Origin: Kaistia terrae
Lineage (GTDB): Bacteria; Pseudomonadota; Alphaproteobacteria; Rhizobiales; Kaistiaceae
DNA length: 64,000 nt
Direction of reading: 5' to 3'
Assembly (NCBI RefSeq): GCF_026344005.1
Contig: NZ_JAPKNH010000005.1
Coordinates: forward strand, 186,001 to 250,000
In this document: positions 37,259 to 46,206 of the stretch, piece by piece
How the letters are laid out: every line of letters begins with the position of its first letter
Position numbering within the stretch: the first letter of the stretch is position 1
Notes under the pieces: generated by a model
Told to the model about the DNA's origin: nothing
Databases searched by the model: none
Seen by the model: only the letters and a program-made list of their open reading frames with translations
Translations under genes and position numbers: made by a program

Positions 37259-38305
37259 ATGAAACGACTGATGGGTGTTTTGGCGGGGGCCGTCGTGCTC
37301 GGTGCCGCAACCTTCCTGACCCCGGCCGCCTGGGCCGCGGACAAGGGCAAGATCTATTACCTCGTGCCGACCCTGCTGGACGAATTCCAGACCGGTTCGG
37401 TGACGGCGATCACCAAGTTCATGAAGGATGTCGGCTACGAAACCGTCGCGCTCAATGCCGACAACAAGACCGACGTCCAGCAGGGCCAGATGAACGACGT
37501 CATCGCGCTGAAGCCGTCGGCGATCGTGCTCGCCGCCGTCGATTTCAACGCCCTGAAGCCGCAGATCGAAGCGGCGCGCGCCGCCGGCATCCCGGTCATG
37601 CAGTTCGACCGCCAGATCACCTCGACCAAGAGCGACCTGACCTCGGTCGCCGGCACGGTCGAGATCGGTCATGTCGCGGCGGCCGAAATCGAGCGCCTGC
37701 TCAAGGAAAAGAACGGCGCCGTGAAGGGCAAGGTTCTGCAGGTCATGGGTGATCCGGGCGATCCCTACACGCTCGACATCCAGAAGGGCTTTGAGGAGAA
37801 GATGAAGGCGTTTCCGGACGTCACCATCATTTCCAAGCCCGCCATGCAGTGGGAAGCCTCGAACGCCGGTTCGGTGGTCGCCGATCAGCTTCTCGCCAAT
37901 CCCGATATCGACCTGATCTTTGTCCATGCAGCGCACCTCTCGGTCGCCGCCGTCGCTTCGCTCGAAGCGGCCGGCAAGAAGCCGGGCGACGTCCTGCTTG
38001 TCTCGTCGAATGGCGCTCCGGTCGGTCTCGACCTGATCCGCAAGGGCTGGCAGCAGGTTGAAGTCGAGCAGCCGCTGTTCGCTCAGGCAGCCGCCTTGGC
38101 GATGTTCGCCGACAAGGTCGTCAACAAGCAGGAGATCAAGCCCGGCACCTATGGCGTGCTCGGTCTCGAAGGTGTCGTGACGATCGAAAGCTGGGGTCCG
38201 AATATCAAGATCCCGGGTGCCGCCATCACCAAGGCCAACATCGACGATCCGAAGTTCTGGGGCAACATGAAGACCCCGGAAGCGCCGGTTAAGTCGGTCG
38301 AGTAG
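37259..38305 (+). CDS. CUT2 periplasmic sugar-binding protein
   Basis: 348-aa binding protein of the RbsB/LacI-like periplasmic fold. Signal peptide about residues 1-26 ([25 protein letters not shown]). The mature part has the pattern [20 protein letters not shown], common to ribose and fructose binders, and [10 protein letters not shown] in the hinge region. ATG 37259 is preceded by AAGGGAACAG. It is followed by a hairpin (38322-38348) before the permease gene. The sugar is unknown. Confidence 0.92.
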   Translation: MKRLMGVLAGAVVLGAATFLTPAAWAADKGKIYYLVPTLLDEFQTGSVTAITKFMKDVGYETVALNADNKTDVQQGQMNDVIALKPSAIVLAAVDFNALKPQIEAARAAGIPVMQFDRQITSTKSDLTSVAGTVEIGHVAAAEIERLLKEKNGAVKGKVLQVMGDPGDPYTLDIQKGFEEKMKAFPDVTIISKPAMQWEASNAGSVVADQLLANPDIDLIFVHAAHLSVAAVASLEAAGKKPGDVLLVSSNGAPVGLDLIRKGWQQVEVEQPLFAQAAALAMFADKVVNKQEIKPGTYGVLGLEGVVTIESWGPNIKIPGAAITKANIDDPKFWGNMKTPEAPVKSVE

Positions 38306-38321
38306 GCTTCGAACCCAATGG

Positions 38322-38348
38322 TTGCCCCGGTCATGTCGACCGGGGCAA
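38322..38348 (+). terminator. intercistronic hairpin after CUT2 binding-protein gene
   Basis: Perfect 11-bp stem, TTGCCCCGGTC at 38322-38332 with 38338-38348, followed by TTTCT. It is 16 bases after the binding-protein stop; downstream genes continue, so it should reduce, not end, transcription. Confidence 0.65.
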
Positions 38349-38475
38349 TTTCTCAATCGTCGCGCGCGCCAAAGCTTGGCCGGCCGGCGCGAGAGAGCCA
38401 TCCAAGACGGTCCTGCCAGCGCCAGATGCCTGCGCCGCGGTTGACCCTTGCCCTCGCAACACCCGGAGCCGCCCC

Positions 38476-39474
38476 ATGCTCTCGTCCAATCGCCGAGTTG
38501 CGATCGAGTTTGTCCTCGATCATCTCGTCTGGTTCATTCTCGTCGCCGTCCTGGTGCTGTTCTCGCTGACGATCCCGAACTATTTCCAGATCGGCATCTT
38601 CGCCAATATCGTCGAGCAATCGACCTTCGTCGGCACGCTGGCGATCGGCCTGTCGCTGCTGATCATCGCCGGCTACATGGACCTGTCGATCGAATCGGTC
38701 ATGGCGCTGGCGGCGATGGTAGTCGGCATCCTGTTTGCCAAATCGGGCGTCGGTTTCGGCTTCGGCTTCACGCCTGCGTGGCTCGTCGTGCCGATCTCGC
38801 TGATGATCGCGCTCGGCGTCGGCGCGCTGGTCGGCGCCAGCAATGCCTTCTTCGTCGTCAAGCTGAAGATGAACTCGTTCATCGTCACCCTCGCCGCCTT
38901 CATCTGGGGGCGTGGCCTGGTCGTCGCGCTTTCGGGCGGCCGCTCGGCGCAGGAGCTGCCAGCCGAACTACGCTTCCTTGCGATCCAGCGTTTCCTGCAG
39001 ATCCCCCTCATGGCCTGGGTCGCGATCATCGCGACGCTCGTTTTCGCCTTCATCCTGAATCGCACGCCGTTTGGCCGTCATCTGCTGATGATCGGCGGCA
39101 ATCCGACCGCCGCCTATCGCGCCGGCATCAAGGTTGACCGGCTGACGGCGACCACCTTTGTCCTGGCAGGCGCCATCGCCGGCCTCGCCGGTTGGCTGCT
39201 CGCCATCCGCACCTCGGGCGCCACCGCCAATCTCGGTGTCGGCATGCTGTTCCAGACCTTCGCGGCGGTCGTGATCGGCGGCGTCAGCCTGAAGGGCGGC
39301 GTCGGCAGCCTGCCTGGCGTCTATGCCGGCGTGCTTTTGCTCGCCTCTATCCAGACCGCCATCAATTTGATGGGGATGCCCGCGCATTTCACCCAGTTGA
39401 TCCAGGGTGGCATGGTGCTCGTGGCCGTCCTGCTCGATACCTTCAAGCTCAGCATCCGAAAGAGACTCGCCTGA
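38476..39474 (+). CDS. CUT2 sugar ABC transporter permease (RbsC/FrcC type)
   Basis: 332-aa inner-membrane permease with about ten hydrophobic segments. The AGYMDLSIESVMALAAM motif is the RbsC-type DLS signature, and the cytoplasmic loop has RTPFGRHLLMIGGNPTAAYR. ATG 38476 has CGGAG upstream. Its stop overlaps the start of the SDR gene by one base. The only permease in this operon, probably acting as a homodimer. Confidence 0.92.
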   Translation: MLSSNRRVAIEFVLDHLVWFILVAVLVLFSLTIPNYFQIGIFANIVEQSTFVGTLAIGLSLLIIAGYMDLSIESVMALAAMVVGILFAKSGVGFGFGFTPAWLVVPISLMIALGVGALVGASNAFFVVKLKMNSFIVTLAAFIWGRGLVVALSGGRSAQELPAELRFLAIQRFLQIPLMAWVAIIATLVFAFILNRTPFGRHLLMIGGNPTAAYRAGIKVDRLTATTFVLAGAIAGLAGWLLAIRTSGATANLGVGMLFQTFAAVVIGGVSLKGGVGSLPGVYAGVLLLASIQTAINLMGMPAHFTQLIQGGMVLVAVLLDTFKLSIRKRLA

Positions 39475-40265
39475 TGAACGCCCTCTCTCAACGTCTCGCC
39501 GGCCGCACCGCGCTCGTGGTCGGCGGCGCCCGCGGCATTGGCGGCGGCATCGCGAAGCGCTTTGCGGCCGAGGGCGCGCGGGTCGTCATCGCCGACACCG
39601 AAGTTGAGGCCGGCGTCGCCTTCGCCGCCTCGCTCGGCGGACCAGACAAGGCTCGGTTCATCGCCACCGATATTTCGCAGAAGGCCGATGCGGAGCGCGC
39701 GGTCGCGGAAGTCGTGACGCATTTCGGCGGCATCGACATCGTCGTGCAGAATGCCGGCATCTATCCCTGGACGCTGATTGAGAATATCGAGCCGGATGAA
39801 TGGGACGCGGTCATGGGCGTCAATCTGCGCGGCACCTATCTGGTGGCGCGCGCCGCCCTGCCTGCGATGAAGGCCAAGGGTTATGGCCGGATGATCTTCA
39901 CCTCGTCGATCACCGGGCCGCGCGTGACCAGCCCCGGCCACGGCCACTACTCCGCCTCGAAGGCCGGCATCAACGGCTTCATCAAGGCCGCGGCGCTGGA
40001 ATTCGCCGGCTACGGCATCACCGTCAATGGCATCGAGCCGGGCAACATCTTGACCGAAGGCATGAAGGCCGGCCGCAGCGCCGCCTTCATCAAGGGTATG
40101 GAAGATTCGATCCCGCTCGGCCGTCTCGGCACGCCGGAGGATATCGCCAATGCGGCGCTGTTCCTGGCGTCGGAGGAATCCGCCTACATCACCGGCACGA
40201 CGATTGTCGTCGATGGCGGCCAGACCTTGCCGGAGAGCAAGGATTTTCGGTTGTCTCCCACGTAG
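39474..40265 (+). CDS. Short-chain dehydrogenase/reductase of the CUT2 operon
   Basis: 263-aa classical SDR. NAD(P) loop GGARGIGGG, NAG motif QNAGIYP, catalytic serine in TSSITG and Y..K in HGHYSASKAG are complete. The C-terminal part ends with TGTTIVVDGGQTLPES. It is joined to the permease gene by TGATG, so it most likely oxidises the imported sugar or polyol. The exact substrate is unknown. Last gene of the ROK-headed operon. Confidence 0.9.
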   Translation: MNALSQRLAGRTALVVGGARGIGGGIAKRFAAEGARVVIADTEVEAGVAFAASLGGPDKARFIATDISQKADAERAVAEVVTHFGGIDIVVQNAGIYPWTLIENIEPDEWDAVMGVNLRGTYLVARAALPAMKAKGYGRMIFTSSITGPRVTSPGHGHYSASKAGINGFIKAAALEFAGYGITVNGIEPGNILTEGMKAGRSAAFIKGMEDSIPLGRLGTPEDIANAALFLASEESAYITGTTIVVDGGQTLPESKDFRLSPT

Positions 40266-40288
40266 GGAGATCGCCTGACTTTTTAGAG

Positions 40289-40323
40289 AGCCCCCTCCCG
40301 CAAGCAAGCGCGCGGGAGAGGGC
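40289..40323. repeat. partial dispersed repeat, family 2
   Basis: CCCCCTCCCGCAAGC and GCGCGGGAGAGGGC form a hairpin between the SDR gene (+) and the esterase gene (-). Related to the copy at 28597-28800; may serve as a terminator for both. Confidence 0.6.
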
Positions 40324-40337
40324 TTGGTTTGGTGGCG

Positions 40338-40991
40338 TCATAGGGCGGCCAGCATCGCGGTGGTCAGCTCGATTTCATCGGCATTCACGCCATGGGCCGA
40401 GCCGCGATAGATGCGTTTCGTGACAGCCGCCCCGGCCGTCTCGAACAGGACGGCGGTTTCCTCGACCCGTGCCAGCGGGATGTGCCCGTCCAGTTCGGCG
40501 CAGCCGAGCAGAACCGGCGTGCCGGCCAGATCGTCCCCGCCATTCCACAGTTCGTCGTCGGTGCCGATCAGCCCGCCGCTGAGGCCGACCGCGCCGCCAT
40601 AGCGGCCGGGCTTGCGGGCGACCGCCTCCAGCGCCAGGCAGGCGCCCTGCGAGAAGCCGAGCAGCACGATCTGCTCGCGCGGAATTCCCGCTGCGATGAT
40701 GTCGTCCACCAGATCGTGCACAACGCTGAGCGCGGAGGCGAGATAGGGCTGGTTCAGCGCCGTCGGCTCCATGAAGCGTTGCGGATACCAGACCGAGCCC
40801 GCTGCCTGCGGCGCGAAATAGGCGACGTCATCCTGTCCGAGATGTTCGGACAGGCCGATGATGTCGTCCGCGCTCGCGCCGCGACCGTGCAACGTGATGA
40901 CGGCCGCGCGTGCGTCCTCGATCGGCGCGCCAGCGCTCAGGATGCGCTGGCCGGAATGGGGGCCGGAGCCCCTTGTCCTGTCGATGGTCAT
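40338..40991 (-). CDS. Phospholipase/carboxylesterase family alpha/beta hydrolase (MhqD-like)
   Basis: 217-aa serine hydrolase. Catalytic triad is visible: S114 in GFSQG, D169 in ELDGH, and H200 in SAHG; the oxyanion strand is ITLHGRGAS. ATG 40991 is chosen; the frame open to 41081 is repeat DNA. It follows the ring-cleaving dioxygenase-like gene on the same strand; the pair matches MhqD and MhqO of Bacillus, which act against quinones. Natural substrate unknown. Confidence 0.87.
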   Translation of the reverse strand: MTIDRTRGSGPHSGQRILSAGAPIEDARAAVITLHGRGASADDIIGLSEHLGQDDVAYFAPQAAGSVWYPQRFMEPTALNQPYLASALSVVHDLVDDIIAAGIPREQIVLLGFSQGACLALEAVARKPGRYGGAVGLSGGLIGTDDELWNGGDDLAGTPVLLGCAELDGHIPLARVEETAVLFETAGAAVTKRIYRGSAHGVNADEIELTTAMLAAL

Positions 40992-41068
40992 GGTCGTGAT
41001 GTACCCTTCCAGCCGCCAGAGCCTTTGCCATCTGCGAAACGGCACAAGGCTCCAGCTCCATGCTTGGT

Positions 41069-41115
41069 GCGTTTTCGTCACGCGAACCGCACCACACTAC
41101 ACTCGAAAACGCTCT
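41069..41115. repeat. dispersed palindromic repeat, family 3
   Basis: 47-base element with inverted ends GCGTTTTC and GAAAACGC. The copy at 63853-63899 has the same length and agrees at 36 of 47 positions. It fills the spacer between the two Mhq-like genes. Confidence 0.7.
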
Positions 41116-42064
41116 AGAGCGGCTTCAGATTGTCTTCGATCGACTGGCGACGTCCTTCCAGGAACGGCGGCAGCGACAGATGTTCGCCGAGCGTCTCCAG
41201 CGGTTCGTCGGCGGTGAAGCCGGGAACGTCGGTGGCGATCTCGAACAGGATGCCGTTCGGCTCGCGGAAATACAGCGAGCGGAAGTAGTAGCGCTCGACC
41301 TCGCCGCTCGAGCCGATGCGGAAATCGCGCACCCGCTCGGCCCAGAGCCGCAAGCTGTCGGTGTCCGGCGTGCGGAACGCGACATGGTGGACGCCACCCG
41401 CGCCCTCGCGCGCGGTCGGAGCATCGGGCTCAACCAGAACGTGAAGCTCGGTCTCGGGGCCGCCTTCGCTCATCTGGTAGACATGCACCTGGTTGGACGA
41501 GATGGCGCTCTGCGGATAATCGCGCACCTTCTTCATGTGCATGACGCGGGTCAAAACCTGCTCGGTCGGGGCGAGGTCGCGAACGCTGATCGAGATCGGG
41601 CCGAGGCCGAGGATCTGGTGCTCGGCCGGAACCGAACTGCGCTCCCAGGGATGACCAGCAGCCGAGGCGCCATTGTCGACCAGCGACAGCCGCTGCCCTT
41701 CCGGATCCTCGAAGATCAGGCCCTGGCGTCCGCCGACATCCGTCACGTCGCCGGCCTTGACGCCCTGGGCGCGCAGATGATCGCGCCACCAGCCGAGGCT
41801 GTCGCCATTGACCCGGAAGCCGGTGCGGACGATCGAATGCGTCCCGTGGCGGGCGGGGCCGACCGGCCAGTCGAAGAAGGTGATGTCGGAGCCGGGGCTC
41901 GCCGCGCCGTCGCCATAGAAGAGGTGATAGGCGCTGGTATCGTCCTGATTGACAGTCTTCTTCACCAGCCGGAGGCCGAGTACCTTCGTGTAGAAGGCAA
42001 GGTTGCCGGGAGCGTCCGCCGTGATCGCGGTCAGATGGTGGAAGCCGCTGAGCTTCAGATCCAT
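41114..42064 (-). CDS. VOC-family ring-cleaving dioxygenase-like protein (MhqO-like)
   Basis: 316-aa protein of two tandem glyoxalase-type (VOC) units. The first unit begins GFHHLTAIT and the second has GVHHVAFRT; GILFEIATD supplies the final glutamate of a metal site formed by His, His and Glu. This layout is found in MhqO/MhqA-type proteins that handle methylhydroquinones. ATG 42064 is chosen. It is divergent from the CUT2 binding-protein gene and co-directional with the esterase gene. No regulator of the MhqR type lies next to it. Confidence 0.87.
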   Translation of the reverse strand: MDLKLSGFHHLTAITADAPGNLAFYTKVLGLRLVKKTVNQDDTSAYHLFYGDGAASPGSDITFFDWPVGPARHGTHSIVRTGFRVNGDSLGWWRDHLRAQGVKAGDVTDVGGRQGLIFEDPEGQRLSLVDNGASAAGHPWERSSVPAEHQILGLGPISISVRDLAPTEQVLTRVMHMKKVRDYPQSAISSNQVHVYQMSEGGPETELHVLVEPDAPTAREGAGGVHHVAFRTPDTDSLRLWAERVRDFRIGSSGEVERYYFRSLYFREPNGILFEIATDVPGFTADEPLETLGEHLSLPPFLEGRRQSIEDNLKPL

Positions 42065-42465
42065 GATGGTTTCTCCAAACGAGTGCTTCGGCATGGAAAA
42101 TGGCTTTCCTGGCCGGAAACTCAACCGACAAGTTGGAATAAGGTTGTCTTCGGAGATTGGACAATCGCCGGCTCGACGACCCATCGCCTTGGTAGACCTC
42201 CCGAAGGGGAACTTGTAAGGTGCCGTAGCGGGAGGCGCTGGGTTCGGGGGAGTGCCAGTAAGTTCTGGATGATAAGACTGCAGCAACGCCATTTTTGCGT
42301 GCATCGGGCACGATGGCTCGCTAGAAGTGCCAATCATATCTGAGATGTGGGGTGGCAAGCCCCACTCGAATTCAGGTCAGTCAAGACGGATGAAAGACGG
42401 GAAGAGCCGCTTCTGCGCGGTCGGCGATCATCCGGACAAAAAGAACATCAATGGGAGGATACGAC
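42065..42465. other. 401-bp divergent intergenic region
   Basis: Separates the VOC gene (-) from the second CUT2 operon (+) and must hold both promoters. The ribosome site GGGAGGAT at 42453-42460 belongs to the binding-protein gene. I see no gene or clear operator. Confidence 0.45.
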
Positions 42466-43593
42466 ATGCTGAAAATGATCCGGCAGATTTTGGCGACGAC
42501 GATCGCCGTGGGCGCCCTCGCAACGGCGGCCCACGCCGCTGGACCCGAGATCGTCGCGGGACCGAGCGCGGACGCCAAGTGCTTCAAGCCCTGGACGGCC
42601 GATACCAAGTTCTTCCAGTTCCCGAAGAAGGAAGGTCCGTACCGGATCGCGCTCGCCAACGGCTTCATCGGCAACACCTGGCGCATCCAGATGATCCAGA
42701 CTGCCAAGGCCTATGCCGAGCAGCCCGACGTCAAGGCGAAGCTGAAGGAATTCAAGGTCGTCTCGACCGGTGACGACGTCGCCGCGCAGATCGCCGCCGT
42801 CGATAACTTCATCAATTCCGGCTATGACGCCATCGTCGTCAACGCCCAGAACCCGACTTCCTTCAAGCCGGTGATCAAGCGCGCCAAGGCTGCCGGCGTC
42901 GTGCTCGTCGCCTTCGACAACACGCTCGACACCGACGAGGCGATCAACGTCAACGTCGACCAGAAGGGTCTCGGCGAACTCTGGGGCCAGTGGCTGGTCG
43001 ATCACCTGCCCGAAGGCGGCAAGGTCCTCGAAGTGCGCGGCGTGACCGGCACCTCGGTTGATCGCGATCGTCATGACGGCGTCCAGGAAGTTCTCGGCAA
43101 GTCCGGCAAGAAGTTCGAGACCGTCGAAGTCATCGGCCGCTGGGACGATGGCACGGCGCAGAAGGTGACCGCCGACGCGGTCGCCGTGCACAAGAAGTTC
43201 GACGGCGTCACCGTCCAGGGTGGCTCGACCGGTACGGTTCGTGCGCTGATGGATGCGGGCCATGCCTTCGTGCCGGTCGGCGGCGAGACGGAGAACGGCT
43301 TCCGCAAGCTCTGCTCCGAGCATTCGGCCGATGGCCTGAAGTGCACTTCGGCCGGCAGCGGACCGGCACAGGTCGCCGTCGCCATCAAGACCGCTATCGC
43401 GGCGCTCGAAGGCAATGTCGTGCCGCAGTCGATCGCCCTGCCGCTCGCCATCGATCACGATCCGGACTTCAAGGATGGCGTGAACTTCTACTCCAAGGAA
43501 TCCGACAACTTCTTCGTCGGCAACGCCTTCCCGGATTGCGGCATCAACTTCACCGCCCAGGAAATCATGGGTCAGACCCAAGACAACAAGTAG
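42466..43593 (+). CDS. CUT2 periplasmic sugar-binding protein of the beta-glucoside operon
   Basis: 375-aa binding protein of the LacI-like periplasmic fold. Signal peptide about residues 1-24 (ILATTIAVGALATAAHA-A). The mature part has IALANGFIGNTWRIQMIQ and the VVNAQNPTSFKPVIKRAKAAG hinge-side segment. Four cysteines are present in the mature chain, unusual for this family (two near KLC and DGLKC). ATG 42466 has GGGAGGAT upstream. Heads the operon to 48692; a glucoside ligand is inferred from the GH1 gene. Confidence 0.9.
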   Translation: MLKMIRQILATTIAVGALATAAHAAGPEIVAGPSADAKCFKPWTADTKFFQFPKKEGPYRIALANGFIGNTWRIQMIQTAKAYAEQPDVKAKLKEFKVVSTGDDVAAQIAAVDNFINSGYDAIVVNAQNPTSFKPVIKRAKAAGVVLVAFDNTLDTDEAINVNVDQKGLGELWGQWLVDHLPEGGKVLEVRGVTGTSVDRDRHDGVQEVLGKSGKKFETVEVIGRWDDGTAQKVTADAVAVHKKFDGVTVQGGSTGTVRALMDAGHAFVPVGGETENGFRKLCSEHSADGLKCTSAGSGPAQVAVAIKTAIAALEGNVVPQSIALPLAIDHDPDFKDGVNFYSKESDNFFVGNAFPDCGINFTAQEIMGQTQDNK

Positions 43594-43608
43594 GTCTCTT
43601 TCCCTCTC

Positions 43609-43643
43609 GACTGGCGGGCCTCAGGGCCCGCCAGTCTTGTTTT
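43609..43643 (+). terminator. intercistronic hairpin with T-run after CUT2 binding-protein gene
   Basis: Perfect 12-bp stem (43609-43620 with 43625-43636, loop TCAG) followed by TTGTTTT. Looks like an intrinsic terminator, yet the ATPase and permease genes continue 33 bases later, so it probably acts as an attenuator giving excess binding protein. Confidence 0.75.
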
Positions 43644-43669
43644 CTCTCGGCGTGTTCTCTCTGGCGTGG

Positions 43670-45205
43670 ATGTCTGCCTTGCTTGACCGGAAGCCCTATC
43701 TCGAACTCAAGCAGATCTCGAAGCGCTATGGCGGCGTTGCCGCACTGACCGGGGTCGATTTCTCCGTCTATCCCGGCGAAATCCAGGCCGTCTTGGGCGA
43801 GAACGGTGCGGGCAAGTCGACGCTGATCAAGATTGCCTCCGGCGTTACCGACCCGACCGAAGGCGAGGTCCTCATCGAAGGGCGGCCGGTCCGCTTTCGC
43901 AACCCGACCGAGGCGATGCGCGCCGGCGTGGTCTGCGTATTCCAGGAATTGTCGCTGCTGCCGGAGATGACGGTCGCCGACAATCTGTCCATCGTCGACC
44001 CGCCGAAGTGGCTTGGCATGATCAACGCCCAGGGCCAGCGCGAGCGCGCGAGAGCACTGCTGAAGCGCGTCGGCTGCGAGGACGTTCATCCGCTTGAACT
44101 GGTGCGCGACCTGCCGCTGTCGCGCCGCCAGATGGTTGAGATCGCCAAGGCGCTCGGCCGCAATCCGCGCATCCTGATCCTCGACGAGGCCACCTCGGCC
44201 TTGACCGCCGACGATGTCGAACGCGTCTACGGCATCATTCGCGATCTGAAGAAGTCCGGCGTCGGCATTCTCTACGTGTCGCACCGCATGCGCGAAATCG
44301 AGGCGCTGGCCGATACGGCGACCGTTTTCCGCAACGGCCGCAAAATCGAGACCTTTACCAAGGGCGAGCGCTCCGTCGACGCCATCATCGAGATGATGAT
44401 CGGCCGCGAGGTGACGCACCAGTATCCGCCCAAGCCGGAGCCCTCGGCTGACAGGCCGGTGGCGCTGGCGGCGGCCAATCTCGCCTGGGGTCGCGAGATC
44501 CAGGACGTGTCGTTCAATTTGAAGAAGGGCGAAATCGTCGGTCTCGGCGGTCTCGACGGCCAGGGCCAGCGCGAATTGCTGCTCGCCTTGTTCGGCGTAC
44601 TCAAGGGCGTCACTGGCACCGTCGCCATCGATGGCAAGCCGATCAAGCTCGACGGTCCGCGCAAGGCGATGCATGCGCCGCTGCCGATGGCGCTCATCCC
44701 GGAGGATCGCAAGACCGAAGGGCTGATGCTGCCGATGAGCGTACGGGACAACATGACGCTCGCCGCCTTGCCGCGTCTTGCCGGCCGCTTCGGCGTCGAT
44801 GCCGAAAAGGAAAACGCCGCCGTCCAGGTGATGGTCGATCGGCTGCGGGTGAAAACGCCGGATCTGCTGGCGCCGGTCTCGGCGCTGTCGGGCGGCAACC
44901 AGCAGAAGGTCGTCCTGGCGAAATGGCTGATGACGGCGCCGGGCATCATCCTGCTCAACGATCCGACGCGCGGCATCGATGTCGGCACCAAGCAGGAAAT
45001 CTACCGCCTGATGCGGGAGCTTGCGAACCAGGGGGCGGCGATCCTGTTCTATTCCACCGACTATGCCGAATTGATCGGCTGCTGCGACCGGGTGCTGGTC
45101 GTCTATGACGGCAAGATCCGCCGCGAACTGGCGGGCGAAGCGCTCAACGAGCGCAATCTGCTGCAAAGCGCCCTCAACATCGATGCCTCGGAGCGCGCAG
45201 CATGA
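43670..45205 (+). CDS. CUT2 sugar ABC transporter ATPase, two domains (RbsA type)
   Basis: 511-aa ATPase with two nucleotide-binding domains. Domain 1 has Walker A GENGAGKST, signature-like LSRRQMVEI in place of LSGGQ, and Walker B ILILDEA. Domain 2 has a degenerate Walker A (GGLDGQGQREL) and signature LSGGNQQK, as usual in RbsA-type proteins. ATG 43670 is chosen; TTG 43637 would start inside the hairpin tail. The permease gene overlaps its stop by ATGA. Confidence 0.92.
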   Translation: MSALLDRKPYLELKQISKRYGGVAALTGVDFSVYPGEIQAVLGENGAGKSTLIKIASGVTDPTEGEVLIEGRPVRFRNPTEAMRAGVVCVFQELSLLPEMTVADNLSIVDPPKWLGMINAQGQRERARALLKRVGCEDVHPLELVRDLPLSRRQMVEIAKALGRNPRILILDEATSALTADDVERVYGIIRDLKKSGVGILYVSHRMREIEALADTATVFRNGRKIETFTKGERSVDAIIEMMIGREVTHQYPPKPEPSADRPVALAAANLAWGREIQDVSFNLKKGEIVGLGGLDGQGQRELLLALFGVLKGVTGTVAIDGKPIKLDGPRKAMHAPLPMALIPEDRKTEGLMLPMSVRDNMTLAALPRLAGRFGVDAEKENAAVQVMVDRLRVKTPDLLAPVSALSGGNQQKVVLAKWLMTAPGIILLNDPTRGIDVGTKQEIYRLMRELANQGAAILFYSTDYAELIGCCDRVLVVYDGKIRRELAGEALNERNLLQSALNIDASERAA

Positions 45206-46206
45206 AGACCGCGACTACCGGAGCCCTGAGCAATGGGCGCTACTGGATCGCCCACAATTCGGGCGTCCTGACCGCCGTCGTCCTCTTCGTGGCGATGTTC
45301 ACCCTCTACATTTCCAATCATAGCGCCGGCCTGACGCCCGCCGTCGCCACCACGGCCGCCAACAAGGCGGTGCTGCTGGCGCTGGTCGCCATGGCGCAGA
45401 CGCTGCCCGTTTTGACGCGCGGCCTCGATCTTTCCGTCGGCATGGTGTTCGTGATGGCGAACTGCATCGCTTCGGTCATCGTCGTTGGAACGGTCGGCGA
45501 GGGCATGCTCGGCATCGTCGCGGTGCTGCTGATCGGCGCGCTGGCGGGCTTCATCAACGGTGCCATCGTCGTCTGGGGCCGGCTGCAGCCGATCATCACG
45601 ACGCTGGCGACGGGCGCGGTTTATTACGGCATCTCGCTGTTCGTCCGCCCCGGCCCGGGCGGCGATGTCCAGTCCGACATCGCTGATCTCCTGACCGGCC
45701 AGCTTTTCAACACGGTTCCGGCAGCGCTCGTCGTGCTTCTCGTCGTCGTGCTGGTGGTGTGGATTCCGTATCGCCGGTCGGTGCTGGGTCGCGCCGCCTA
45801 TGCCGTCGGCTCGAATGAGCAGGCCGCCTACATGTCCGGCGTGCCGGTGCAGAAGGCAAAGCTGCTGGCCTATACGCTGGCGGGCGTGCTGGCTTCCGTC
45901 GCCGGGCTGATGCTGACCTTCAACACCTATTCGGGCGAGGCGTCGGCGCCGATCGCCGGCACCTACACGCTGAATTCGATCGCGGCCGTCGTCATCGGCG
46001 GCACGTCGCTGTTCGGCGGCTGGGGCTCGGCCATCGGTTCGATCTTTGGCGCCTTCGTCCTACGCACGATCGAAGACCTGCTGTTCGTCTTCGACCTGCC
46101 GCCGCTCTGGCAACCGCTGTTCCAGGGTGTCGTGCTGCTGCTTGCCGTCAGCCTCGGGGCCTTCCGCATCCTGCGCGTTCGCAATCGTCTGGAGCTTTTC
46201 TCGTGA
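45202..46206 (+). CDS. CUT2 sugar ABC transporter permease 1
   Basis: 334-aa inner-membrane permease of the RbsC type, with about ten hydrophobic segments. The DLS signature is LTRGLDLSVGMVFVM, and the loop RRSVLGRAAYAVGSNEQAAYM is typical. It overlaps the ATPase gene upstream and the second permease gene downstream, so three genes are translationally coupled. Probably forms a heterodimer with the product of 46203-47195. Confidence 0.93.
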   Translation: MKTATTGALSNGRYWIAHNSGVLTAVVLFVAMFTLYISNHSAGLTPAVATTAANKAVLLALVAMAQTLPVLTRGLDLSVGMVFVMANCIASVIVVGTVGEGMLGIVAVLLIGALAGFINGAIVVWGRLQPIITTLATGAVYYGISLFVRPGPGGDVQSDIADLLTGQLFNTVPAALVVLLVVVLVVWIPYRRSVLGRAAYAVGSNEQAAYMSGVPVQKAKLLAYTLAGVLASVAGLMLTFNTYSGEASAPIAGTYTLNSIAAVVIGGTSLFGGWGSAIGSIFGAFVLRTIEDLLFVFDLPPLWQPLFQGVVLLLAVSLGAFRILRVRNRLELFS

